Assembly (NCBI RefSeq): GCF_022605725.1 | Contig: NC_065557.1 | Coordinates: 24,431,256-24,495,255, forward strand | Origin: Anthonomus grandis grandis | Taxonomy: Eukaryota; Arthropoda; Insecta; Coleoptera; Curculionidae | Direction: 5' to 3' | Length of the DNA stretch: 64,000 nucleotides | In this document: positions 22,001 through 31,860 of the stretch, piece after piece | How the letters are laid out: every line of letters begins with the position of its first letter | How positions within the stretch are numbered: position 1 is the first letter of the stretch | Position numbers and translations under genes: made by a program | The notes under the pieces: generated by a model | Database searches by the model: none | What the model saw: the letters and a program-made list of their open reading frames with translations, nothing else | Told to the model about the DNA's origin: nothing

Positions 22001-24324
22001 AAATATAATATTAATCAACCCAGCCTTTCGAAAAAACTAATAACCAAGCGTGTTATTCTTTCCAGTATCGCTACTACCTTCGATCCCTTAGGTCTGGTCA
22101 GCCCTTGTATTATTATAGCCAAGGTGCTTTTACAGAAATTATGGTGTGAAAATTTAGGCTGGGATCAACCGGTTCCTGATCATATAAGTAATTCTTGGTT
22201 AGAATGGTACTCGAATCTTAAAGCCATAAATAGTTTAAATATCGAACGGAAGGTTGTTTGTGAAAATCCAGTTAAAATCAGTTTACACGGTTTTGCTGAT
22301 GCTTGTCAGACTAGTTACGGTGCGTGCGTATACGTTATATCTGAAAATAATTTAGGAGAGCGTTTTTCCCATAGTAAATTATACTATGGGCCAAATCAAA
22401 GGTAGCTCCAGTTAAACATCTAACAATGCCACGGTTAGAGCTGTGTGCGGCACTAACACTGGCTCAGTTATTAGAAAAGGTGTTAAAATAATTAAATATT
22501 AAAATTGACCAAACATTTTGTTGGTCTGACTCCACTATAGTGATGGGATGGTTGCGCGCATCCCCACATTTATTAAAACCGTTTGTAGCCAATCGCGTGG
22601 CGGAAATTCAGAAGTTAACGGCTAACTTTGAGTGGAGACATGTACCATCTTTAGATAATGCTGCCGACATAGTTTCGAGAGGATTACCTCCTCAACAGCT
22701 GTGTTCTTCTCGTATGTGGTTTCATGGCCCCGATTGGCTAGACAAAGATATGATTCATTGGCCTAATAAACAGACCTCAGTAATCGATTTACCAGAAATT
22801 CGTACTACATTAACTTCCTCAGTAAGCAAAATAGAGTCCTACTCATTCGAGCGTTTCTCTGATTTTTTAAAATTAAAAAGGACTTTTGCTTGGGATCTTA
22901 GATTTATACAAAATTGTAAAAGTAAGCCCGAAAACCGAATATTACTTCCGTACTTGACATTGGATGAACTTGAAAATAGTCTTTACTTTATAATTAGGAT
23001 AGCTCAAAGGGATTCCTTTCCGGAGGAATATCTTACTCTCACCAAAGGTAACGATTTGCCTTCTAATAGCCGTGTTTTAAGCTTGCACCCATTCATTGAT
23101 AAGAACGGTTTGATAAGGGTAGGCGGCAGATTGTCCAATTCAGACTTTTCATACTCAAAAAAGCATCCTTTGTTACTTTGCACTAAACATTATATTACTA
23201 AATTAATTTTTGAAAGCACCCATAAAAGATTATTTCATGCAGGGCCTCAGTACTTACTGTCTTCAATAAGAAACAGCTTTTGGCCCATATCAGGTCGTAG
23301 TTATGCTCGAAAAATTGTGAAAGAATGCGTAACGTGTGCCAGATTTAGCGGTGCCAAAATTCAACCGCTTATGGGTGATTTACCAGCGGTAAGAGTTCGG
23401 CCTTCAGGCCCATTTAGCGTTATAGGAGTTGACTATGCCGGACCTTTCTGGATGAAAGATAGGCGAGGTCGCGGTTGCAGACCAATTAAATGTTGGGTAG
23501 CCCTTTTTATTTGCTTCACGACCCGGGCTATACACTTAGAAATTGTCTTGTCTCTTAGTACCGATGACTTTATGCAATCCTTTTATCGTTTTATAAGCCG
23601 TCGTGGTAAGCCGGCCCAGGTATTCTCCGATAACGGAACCAACTTTGTCAGAGCTAATCGCGAAATGTTAGAACTTAGTGTTTTTTTTAAGACTCATAGC
23701 CTGGATATCATCGAAAAGGCTTCCCATTTAGATATTGATTGGCATTTCATCCCAGCCAATTCGCCACACTTTGGGGGTATTTGGGAAGCGGGGGTAAAGA
23801 GCTTAAAATATCATGTTAAGCGTACAATGAGCGAGCATAAGTTGTTTTTTTATGATTTTCAAACGTTACTTATTAGGATCGAGGCAGTGCTCAATTCTAG
23901 ACCCCTTACTCCATTAACCACTGATCCCGACGATTTAACCTGTCTCTCTCCCTCCCACTTTTTAATTGGAAGACCAATGGAAACCATACCCGAATTACCA
24001 ATCAGCGACATTAAAGAAAACAGACTCAGTCAATATCAACTTCTGCAAAAATTGTACGAGCACTTTTGAAGCAGATGGAGTCGCGAATACATCCATGAGT
24101 TGCAGCAAAGGCACAAATGGAAAAGGTCATCAGGAAACGTTGACATTGGACAGCTGGTCTTAATAAGGGATGAAAATCTACCGCCTACCAGATGGCGCTT
24201 GGGACGAGTTCTTAAGTTAATACCAGGCAAGGATGGTATTAACCGTGTTGCTTTTGTGAAGACGGCAGACAGTGAACTTTCTCGTGCGGTAACTAGACTT
24301 TGCCCACTTCCCATTGAAAGTTAA
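19081..24324 (+). pseudogene. BEL/Pao gag-pol polyprotein, nearly complete with five lesions
   Basis: It starts at the ATG at 19081 (M-T-D-S-G-D-N-S). Gag core P-K-F-D-G-T-Y-E-T-W at about 19519; two zinc knuckles (C-Y-N-C-K-R-D-H and C-L-N-C-L-K-R-N-H, 20190-20340); retropepsin with V-R-A-L-L-D-C-G-S (about 20573), where D-S-G has become D-C-G; reverse transcriptase with V-V-F-N-A-S, S-S-D-I-K-M-M-Y and M-Y-V-D-D-L-L (21400-21790); RNase H (H-G-F-A-D-A, P-R-L-E-L-C); integrase zinc finger (H-A-G-P ... C-V-T-C, 23230-23345); core V-D-Y-A-G-P-F, F-S-D-N-G-T-N-F, G-G-I-W-E-A-G; C-terminal tail to P-L-P-I-E-S. The lesions are a TAA at 19348, a frameshift near 21000, a frameshift near 22390, a TAA near 22489 and a TGA at 24067 where a tryptophan is expected. 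These contrast with the near-identical LTRs. Confidence 0.92.
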
Positions 24325-24338
24325 CCCAGGACTTTCAA

Positions 24339-24349
24339 GGCCGGGGGCA
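24339..24349 (+). promoter_or_regulatory. Polypurine tract of BEL element 2
   Basis: GGCCGGGGGCA immediately precedes the 3' LTR. It is short and imperfect compared with BEL element 1. Confidence 0.5.
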
Positions 24350-24609
24350 TGTTCAGTTCAGTTTGTGGTTGACGAGCACTATTTTTTTTATATACTTTGT
24401 CCTTAGTGCGGGCCTGTGCTGTGCGTGACGCAAGAAACAAAATATCGGTTCCCGCCCGCCTTGTTTTTAGCACTTGCTTCTTGACTTTAGAATCGCCCGT
24501 AACTCTATGTCGGGGCTTTTTGTAATTTGTCGTTTTTAAGTTGTTCATGACAATTAAATTATTAAAGTTACCAGTATTTCATTCTATACAGTCCACTCAC
24601 ACGGAAACA
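24350..24609 (+). repeat. 3' LTR of BEL element 2
   Basis: 260 bp, TG...CA, followed by ACCCG. Confidence 0.95.
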
Positions 24610-24700
24610 ACCCGGTATGTATGATTTGGAAGTGAGGTAGAGCTTACAAATTTCCATAATTTATGTCAACTCTTTTCACTCTAAAATTTAGTTCACAATT

Positions 24701-25551
24701 AAACGGGAACAAAACAACACCTTACCATTCTTAGATTTATTACTTAAGAGGAAAAAAATAAGATATCCTTTGAAATAGTTCATAAACAAGCAACAACAGA
24801 TATTATTATACAATATAATTCACCGTCCTCACATAAATTTGTTGCTTTCCATTCTTTGTTTTACAGACTTTTTAACATCCCACTTTCTCGTGAAGCTTTT
24901 AAGAAAGAATTCCTTACCATTAAACAATTAGCAGTCAGTAACTTTTTCCCTCTTAAACCTATATATAAAATGTATTTTCAGTATGTGAACAAGTATAAAT
25001 TATCATTTAATTTTATCAAACAACAAATAAACTATATTAAAACTTTTAGGTTGTTTACTTATTTTGGACCAATTTCGTCACAACTATCCCGCTTTTTTCT
25101 CTTTCTTTGGCATAAGCCCAGCTTTTAAAACCAATAATACATTAAAAAAACATCTAATTAAAACTAAAGATAAACTACCCCCGCTATCTTCTCTGGGAGT
25201 TTATGAGATTAGGTGTAAAGAGTGCCCTGTAGTGTACGTCGGCCAGTCTGGTAGGAAGATTTCTACTAGGATTAGTGAGCACAAGGCCCAATATAATAAA
25301 TTTTAAAATACCACAGTCACCAGATCGGCTTTTGCTTATCACCTCCTCGACTCCAAACATAATTTTCCTGATAGCCAAAATATAAAAATTCATCAGTGCA
25401 ATAAAAGTAAAAAACTAGACTTGTTGGAGACAATGGAAATTAGAAAAGTTTTTAAAAGCCCAGATCTGTTTTGTGTTAATAAAAGGTTTGAATTTGATGG
25501 CCACCTAGTTTTTAGTAACCATAATAGTTCTAGACTCTCAAATGATGGTTA
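24701..25551 (+). pseudogene. Penelope-like polyprotein, thumb and GIY-YIG endonuclease part
   Basis: The first segment has L-P-F-L-D-L-L-L-K-R and then, after a one-base slip, V-H-K-Q-A-T-T-D-I-I-I with S-S-H-K-F-V-A-F and P-L-S-R-E-A-F, the usual block after the reverse transcriptase palm. Further on (25195-25300) comes the GIY-YIG nuclease: G-V-Y-E-I-R-C, V-V-Y-V-G-Q-S-G-R-K and S-E-H-K. A stop near 25303 and a frame change separate it from the C-terminal part, with Y-H-L-L-D-S-K-H-N-F, the conserved E in L-L-E-T-M-E-I, and a stop at 25549. The nuclease residues Y, Y, R, H and E are all recognisable. It is the 3' half of the element beginning at 15102. Confidence 0.78.
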
Positions 25552-25572
25552 GATTTCTGAAATGTATAGGGT

Positions 25573-25858
25573 GATTTGACTGTTTAGTTGAGTTCTTTGT
25601 ACATAGATAGTGCCACTTTATTGTAAGCTTTATTTATTTATATGTTAGGTGTTTTGCGTATGTTATGGTAAGTTTTTGTTGAGTTTTCCTTTTTTCGGGT
25701 TACATCATCTTAATTATTATTTAGGTCTGATGATGCTCGAGCGAAACATGTAACGTTTGTCGTTTTATTAAATGTATTTGTGATACTGTAGATTTTGTGT
25801 TTTTACCTTTTATAAAAGTGTATGACCAGCATCTTTGGGATAATGCATGAATTTTTCG
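25573..25858 (+). repeat. Right Penelope terminal repeat (pLTR)
   Basis: Direct copy of 15102-15397, located 22 bp after the endonuclease stop. It has a deletion in the hammerhead stem II loop. Confidence 0.8.
25699..25754 (+). ncRNA. Hammerhead-ribozyme-like motif in right pLTR
   Basis: Same design as the left copy: GTTACATC, ATCT...AGGT, CTGATGA at 25727-25733, GAAAC at 25743-25747, ATGTAAC. Stem II is shortened to GCTCGAGC, which can form only a two- to three-pair stem with a TCGA loop, so this copy may be weaker. Confidence 0.65.
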
Positions 25859-26160
25859 AACCACTCTGTTTGTTGAATGTTTAAAAAAATAATAAAAGCA
25901 TAGTTGGCAGCCCATGTCTTAAAAAAATAACCAATATGGCCGAGTAACCGGAGATTCCAGCGTCGTTGAAAACCTGACTTAAAGAAGCCAAGTCCACGCA
26001 GCTTAAATAACTTGTTCCTAGATTTGTCGCTTCGGCAGCACCACACGGTTCACGAAACTGAACGGCAGTCCGATAGTTGACCGGGTACATTTTTTAACAC
26101 ATGATTGCGTATCTTCCCAAATATTTAATCAACGATATTAGTTTATCTTTATATTGTGGC
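25859..26160. other. Unassigned, GC-richer flank
   Basis: Contains minus-strand frames of 64-78 codons with no recognised domain. Nothing is supported beyond its higher GC content. Confidence 0.4.
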
Positions 26161-26164
26161 ACTA

Positions 26165-27490
26165 GAATAATCTTAAACTAGAAAAAAGAAATTTTGATTT
26201 CGGAGCATATTTTAAAAAAATTTTAATTTTGAACACAGATTTTGGTCCAAAATCGGAAAATGCAAAGAAATAAGTTTTCCGTTCATTTTAGAGTCAAATT
26301 GGTTATAATCTTTTTGAAAAGTATTCTAAAGTTATACCAGATAGAAAAATAAAAAATTAAAATTTGTCCATAGGATTCTTGATAATTCGATATTTATGTT
26401 TAATGGTTTTTTCCATTTTCTCCGATTCGATGATAGCTAGAATCAATTTGTCTTAACGACAGGATACCTCGTAATATTGCCCATAACTTTTATTTAAGAA
26501 AAATAGTTTTCAGTCTTATAATTTCTTTAAAAAAATTAAAAACTATTTTTTAGAAATTTTTCGTGGGTATATCCTTTTCGATTTGCGACCTAAAAAAATT
26601 GATTTTTTCTTAAGTTTTTTTACTGGAAATTATCAGTTTAGGGCTTACATTAAAATTACTCAGTAATCATTTTGAGAAAAAAAAATGGTATCGCAAGAAA
26701 AAACGAGTTTTCTTTAGGTTTTCTCATATTCTTACTAATATCTCGGTTCCTATAGCTTCGATTCAATTCGACGATGGATTCTTTTATTCCTTATTGTCCT
26801 TCTGTTAATTCTTTTCATATTTTATTACAATTGCCTTTCGAAATTAAAGTGAAAAATGAAAAAAAAATAGATGTAAAAACCCGATTGTATTATCCCTATA
26901 CAGAAACTCTTATGGGACCTTATCTTTTCCCTTTATATTGTGGCACTCATATAAATCGTCGAAAATGTTGTCATTAAGCTTTTTTACTAGTTTTTGAATG
27001 GTCTTTAAGCAGAACAAAGAAATTTTGAATTTGGAGCATATTTTGAAGAAATGCTCATTTTGCGTCCAGATTTTGTTTCAAAATTGAAAAATGTAAAGAA
27101 AGAGGTTTTCCGTTTATTTTAGAGTCAAATCGGATATAACCTTTTTGAAAGGTATTCTGAAATATTGCAGGATAGGAAAATAAAAAAATTAAATTTTTTC
27201 ATAGGGCTTGATAATTATGATTAATAGTTTTTTCAGTTTTCTTCCGTTTGATATGCGGATACCTCGTAATATACCTGAGAACTTTTATTTGAAACAAAAA
27301 ATTGTCAGAATTGTTGTTTATTTAGAAAAAAAAATAAAAACCATTTTTTCGAAATTTTTCGTGGGTATATTTTTATATATGAATATTCGATTTTCGTCGA
27401 AAAAAGAATATTTTGTTCTTTCGTTTTTTTTTTACTATAAATTGCTAGTCTAGGGCTTACATTAAAATTTAACAATAATCATTTTAAGAA
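26165..27490. repeat. Divergent tandem duplication, unit about 800-830 bp
   Basis: Successive landmarks recur in the same order: GGAGCATATTTT (26202 and 27033), TTTTAGAGTCAAAT (about 26288 and 27118), GATACCTCGTAATAT (26463 and 27259), AAATTTTTCGTGGGTATAT (about 26554 and 27350) and TAGGGCTTACATTAAAAT (26639 and 27451). Part of the unit also resembles 2620-2690. Neither copy encodes a recognised protein. It may be an old satellite-like or repetitive element family. Confidence 0.7.
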
Positions 27491-27549
27491 AAAAAAATGA
27501 TACCATGGGAAAAAAAAACTGTTTTTTCCCATGGTATCATTTTTTTTTA
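27489..27549. repeat. Long perfect hairpin
   Basis: AATGATACCATGGGAAAAAA and its exact inverse TTTTTTCCCATGGTATCATT, both extended by A/T runs, leave a loop of about 6 nt. The end of the tandem repeat and the end of the PHD ORF meet here. Confidence 0.85.
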
Positions 27550-27848
27550 ATTAAAAATAATAAAGTAGCTCTTATGTCTACCTCTTGTTCCCCTATATCA
27601 TCTAAACGGCTTTTTTTTCTCGTTCTCTCAGTACTCTTGGCTATACCAAGAGACTGATCACAAGCTTTACACTTCCAAGTTTCCTTCTTCATATGAAAAC
27701 CACGCATATCCACACTACAGGACTTTCCGTGATAATATTGATTGCAGCTTGTACATTGTATAATAGTTCTAACATCTTCAAATTGCAATTTACATTTCAC
27801 ACAGAAATCCATAGGATCGCCATCAAACACTGAACTACTACTCGCCAT
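27537..27848 (-). CDS. PHD-finger protein, short, possibly ORF1 fragment of a non-LTR element
   Basis: A 103-residue ORF starting at ATG 27846-27848. After a short serine-rich start it shows a C4HC3 PHD zinc finger: C-V-K-C, then C-T-S-C, H-G-K-S-C and finally W-K-C-K-A-C (residues about 16-63), followed by a basic stretch (R-T-R-K-K-S-R). PHD fingers bind histone tails or other peptides in host chromatin proteins, but a lone N-terminal PHD is also common in ORF1 proteins of insect non-LTR elements. The ORF runs into the long hairpin, which supplies its last codons, so the 3' end is probably truncated. No exon continuation or reverse transcriptase was found nearby. Host gene exon or transposon ORF1 cannot be decided here. 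Confidence 0.6.
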   Translation of the reverse strand: MASSSSVFDGDPMDFCVKCKLQFEDVRTIIQCTSCNQYYHGKSCSVDMRGFHMKKETWKCKACDQSLGIAKSTERTRKKSRLDDIGEQEVDIRATLLFLIKKK

Positions 27849-28481
27849 ATTAATTTAAAAATCACTAATATGAGATCGAAATCCGCTCCACTAATAATCA
27901 ATATATCTCATATCAGTACACGAATGCTTTTTTCTATAAATTTTCCTCGACTGTCTATTTTAATAACAAAGAGGCAAAATATGACATTTAATCCAATTTT
28001 AAAATTGCGTGTCTCTTTCGCTGTGAATTTTACCTTGTTATATTAGGGGTACCAAAACACACATTTTGACACAAAACACAGTATTTAAAATGCACTCTAA
28101 CTTACTAAAAACACACAACAAAGAGCTATGGGTTTCTTGACGTGTTTATAGCGAATACTCCATAACGTTCACCAGTACGATAGTGTATTAATTGATGAGT
28201 CTGTTTCAGCATATTGTCCCTAGATGCCTCTAGCGTATTATAATATCTTATTTTATTATAGGTATCATGAAATATTGGTTATATTTATGCGAGTTACTTG
28301 AGAGCGGAGCGTATTGTAACACATCATGGTTCTCAGAAGATTGATACCCAGAAATAACTAATATTTAAATGAAATACATTTCTGATTATAATATATAATA
28401 ACACCTTCCCTTTTCTCTCTGTATTTACTATAGATGTTTATTTTTTCAAAGTACTAAAAAAAGAAAAAATGGACAGAGCAC
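27849..28481. other. AT-rich upstream flank of the PHD ORF
   Basis: Would hold the promoter of the minus-strand PHD ORF if it is expressed. No TATA box with usable spacing, CpG island or repeat edge was recognised. Confidence 0.4.
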
Positions 28482-28560
28482 CATGGCGAGGCTAAGGTTT
28501 GAACTCAGATCCTTACGAGGATACGGCAGGTCTCTTCCCCACCGTGTTGCTAGAGCATGT
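28482..28560 (-). repeat. tRNA-like SINE head or decayed tRNA-derived sequence
   Basis: Read on the minus strand, TAGCAACACGGTGGGG resembles a tRNA D-arm/A box, and CTGAGTTCAAACCTTAG forms a T-arm with a 7-nt loop TTCAAAC and a 5-pair stem (one G-U). The 3' side CCTCGCC has no matching acceptor strand upstream, so this is not a functional tRNA. A tRNA-derived SINE remnant is the simplest reading. Confidence 0.5.
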
Positions 28561-29740
28561 TGATTGGTGACTGCATGCGCATAGCGAAAAACACGGAAAA
28601 AAATGTTTCTGCTATTTTCTATTGACAGCCAAAAGAAGTGACTACATTATTTGCTTGGATTCTCGATTCTCATTATTGCTGTCTGAACAGGAGTTTTTAA
28701 TAAAGCTCAAACTGAGGAAAAAATTTTTTTACTATCTTTTCTCCACATTATTACATGAAAATTTAGGCTCAGTTATCAACAAGGATTTCAGATAAATTCA
28801 AGAAATGGACTAGACTTAAATTTCGATTTTTATTAGAAAAGGGTTGTAAAGTAATATTTTTATGTTTATTTTGTTTACCGTTTATTTTGTTTACCGTGGG
28901 CAAGTGACATTAAAAGTAAAAACTTACGGATGTTATCCATCGGATGTAGACAATACATTCCACTTATATTTTACACTTATTTCTTGCAGATTTAGGATTA
29001 GGATTATATAGTCCTAATAAGAAAAATTCAGCTGTAATTATGGGGTTATTATTTACAGGAAATGACATTTATTATTACTAAGTACCAAATTTTTATTCTG
29101 ACTATTAACGCAGACTTCAACAATGCGATAATAAGCACGTTCGAGTGAGGGTCATCACGACATTGTCATGCATTGCTGAAGTATAATGATAAATAACCGA
29201 TTTCGTAAAATATTTAGTATTTAGAATAAGCCGTTTTCTATCGAAAGATTTTTATTGAGGATTACGTTTTGATGCACAATTACTGACTATTTTGGTTGTT
29301 TAATTCGGTCATTGGTTGTTTAACTCGTAACATCTCGATATTTGACATTTCGTGTTTGGTGCTGGCAAGTCTTAGTGGAGTCTTTGAGAATTTCATAGAT
29401 GTTGTCAACAGTGCTTAGCGATTCAATAGATTTTATATATATTTTTTCCTAATCTTTTATTTTATTTACATATAATTGTATTTACAACACTGGCGGATAT
29501 ATAACGTGTTTTGATACGGTGTTTGATAGGATTCACTGCGCCCAACGATGAATTGCTAACCCTTATAAAGGCTAGTCAGGATTGATTATCTGCAAATATT
29601 TCTTTTTATGTATTTATTAAGAATAGTCTTTTTTTTAAATTGAAACATCACAAGTAAATATATTTTTGCTTTTAAAAAAATGCCTTTATAATAGCGTAAT
29701 ATTCTCTTCGACTCATTACCCTCAACCAAACCTAAGAGTG
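28561..29740. other. AT-rich DNA, nothing recognised
   Basis: No ORF above 60 codons with a domain, no repeat boundary and no structured RNA could be supported. Confidence 0.45.
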
Positions 29741-29900
29741 TACTATATACATATACACATACCTATATACATATATACATATATATACAGGGTGGCATGT
29801 ATAAGGGATATCTAATAGGTTTGTCGTATAAAGGGTAATTCTACAAGAATTATGCAGGGTGAATTAAAAAGGATTTTTTTTAAACGGGGATCTTTTGGTT
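29741..29900 (+). mobile_element. Single mariner-like/MITE end next to a TA-rich microsatellite
   Basis: A degenerate ATACAT repeat (29745-29791) runs directly into CAGGGTGGCATGTATAAGG at about 29792, the usual start of TA-targeting mariner-like elements in this window. A second CAGGGTG follows at 29864. No matching inverted end was found. Confidence 0.45.
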
Positions 29901-31594
29901 TTGAATAAACTACTCCCGTTCACTGATTGAACCGCGAGCATTCATTTTGAGGTAACCGCATCCTTTTTTAACTAGTTGTTGCCTTTGACTTGAAAATGTT
30001 CACCTAAATTCTGGACTTTTAGAAACACTAGTAAAACAAATAGAATAAATTCATTTGTTAACTTGCTATTGAGTAACTAAATATATTATGTGAATCTCGT
30101 GAACTCAGTTTCTAAGTTTGATTTTTTTTTTTGTTAGACAAAAAAGGCGACCAGCTATATATGTTTGTCGACGTTTTGATCTCTATAAGATCATTCTTTA
30201 TCAGGAATATAAATCGTAGATCGTATTATTTATTATAAATTTATTTCGTGGTTTTTTCCTCATCTGTCTTTGTAAAGGAATTTGGATAATAGATGTAAGA
30301 CAATCATCTTTCAAGCGGCTAATCTTTTAATCCTAAAATCTAATGATATAATCTTTTATATACTTATGATAAATACAAAAAATATAAAGTATATGGTATG
30401 TAGATCAAGTTAATAGCCTGCGGAAATAACTTTTATTATTTAAAAGGCCATAAGGAATTCTTAAAAATGGTTTTTAAGTTTCTAGAACAGTCGCTAGCGC
30501 AATTTTTATGGTAATTAATAAAAAAAATAAGAATTTTAAATATTTTTCTATGTAAGATTAGAAAGTTTTCCATTTTGTTAAAGTCATGGATAAAAGTTAA
30601 GTAGATTTTCTTATACTTTAATTGTTATCAAGTTTAAATAATTAGAAGCAAATGAGCGGTTTTTATAATCGCCGCCAGACATAATTTATTTTAAACACCT
30701 ATCAAAACTTTTTTATGAACGAATAAACTACTTTTTAATCGTCATCTACATTTTTATTACTTTCTTTGATAGATGATAAAAATAAATAATGCATAGCGGC
30801 GACTATACTATACCTTGTATATTTTACTTAAAAAAACTAATAACATGTAACTGACAGTAAATGCCAGAGCATGTTGCCTTTTCGAAAATTGTAAATATAA
30901 CAGTATGTATCCCAATTTTAACTAATGGTAAAAAGGAAGAAAGTCTAAAAGGTCAACAAAAACAATGGCCAGTGCGCTCTTTCTTATAATCATTTTAATA
31001 AAATATGGGTAAATTTTATTTATTTATTTATATTATTTTAAAAAATACATTTCCAAAGTATATAAACGATTTGAAACTGATCTAAGTTTGTACAAAATTT
31101 TTGTAATAACTTTTGCTACTCTTCTTGAAGCATAGTTTTTAGTTCATGTCATGTTTTATTACTGGGTCTTTTAAATGACTCGATAGATTTTCGATGATGT
31201 TGATATCCGGAAATTTTTCATTAAGAATAATATAATGTAATATGTGTAATATAATGTACCTGTACTACCAAGTTTGAGCAAACCACAAATGATGTTATAA
31301 TAGCCCTTGTGTATGAGTTTTATGTTTGTCTATTAAAATACATTATTTATATTACTCTGAAATTATCGTCTTTTTAGTAAAATATAATTTAATTTATAGC
31401 TCAAATGTATAGTCGTTTTGATGTGCAATGTGCCTAAGTTCTTTAAAAATAAGTTATTATACTAACATAAATACATGAATAACAAATATCTAAGTACATT
31501 AAAAATGTTAAAAGTTAATAAGTTTCATAAGTTAATAAAATCTAAGTTAAAAAATAATCAAATAAAATTTTTATACGTCTATAAAAACATTGGC
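29901..31594. other. AT-rich DNA with one decayed hammerhead
   Basis: Apart from the minus-strand hammerhead relic at 30163-30206, no feature is supported. Confidence 0.4.
30163..30206 (-). ncRNA. Decayed hammerhead-like motif
   Basis: On the minus strand the order is CTGATAA, AGAAT, a stem II hairpin GATCT-TATA-GAGATC, AAAA, CGTCGACA. The layout is that of a hammerhead, with CTGATGA changed to CTGATAA and GAAA to AAAA, so it should be inactive. Stem II is intact. It is probably the relic of another Penelope-like terminal repeat. Confidence 0.4.
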
Positions 31595-31860
31595 AACATC
31601 CAATGGATCCATCACGTGCTGCCCCCACGGGTTTTGACTGCGAAACCCTTATGTTCGTAACGAAGTCAATCCGGCATCAGGGCCGGGAATCGCATTCAGC
31701 ACAGAAAATTTTCATCGGCTTCAGCACAGAGTTCAGCTGCGAGAGTTTTCAGCAACCCGCGAGCGAGTCTTGTATCTCGCTACGACGCCGCACCGACGAC
31801 GTCAACTCGTTCTTCGCGTATTCCGCTTTACAACATCTATTAGCCGCGATTATATATGGG
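31595..31860 (+). other. GC-rich island of unknown nature
   Basis: About 250 bp of CpG-containing sequence (for example GCGACGCC-type and CCGACGACGTC blocks) in an otherwise very AT-rich 10-kb stretch. A 98-codon plus-strand frame (31603-31899) crosses it without a recognised domain. It could be a host promoter/5' exon or the 5' end of a non-LTR element. Confidence 0.4.

Larger units (their letters stand above)
18186..24609 (+). mobile_element. BEL/Pao LTR retrotransposon 2, young insertion
   Basis: A 6424-bp element with two 260-bp LTRs starting TGTTCAGTTCAG and a perfect 5-bp target duplication ACCCG (18181-18185 and 24610-24614). By eye the LTRs differ at only two positions, both near the 3' end. 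All BEL domains are present in order on the plus strand. It lies within the split Penelope element, next to the mariner-like transposase ORF, and is the youngest large insertion in the window. Confidence 0.95.
15102..25858 (+). mobile_element. Penelope-like retroelement, split by nested insertions
   Basis: Direct repeats of about 290 bp (15102-15397 and 25573-25858) flank a Penelope N-terminal and reverse transcriptase part (15552-16635) and, 8 kb later, the C-terminal part with a GIY-YIG endonuclease (24701-25551), all on the plus strand. The intervening DNA holds a mariner-like transposase (16822-17856) and BEL element 2 (18186-24609). Removing these leaves about 2.7-3 kb, the usual Penelope size. 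The reverse transcriptase catalytic Y-x-D-D block is missing between the two halves. I infer one element later interrupted, because both halves and both repeats agree in orientation and order. Confidence 0.75.

Noticed and set aside
18157..24548. Identical 75-codon antisense ORFs in both LTRs of BEL element 2
   Set aside because: Antisense to the LTRs, present only because the LTRs are duplicates; no domain. A regulatory antisense product cannot be excluded but has no support.
26020..26045. CGCTTCGGCAGCAC, resembling the start of U6 snRNA
   Set aside because: Only about 14 bases match; the conserved ATATAC and ACAGAGA parts do not follow.
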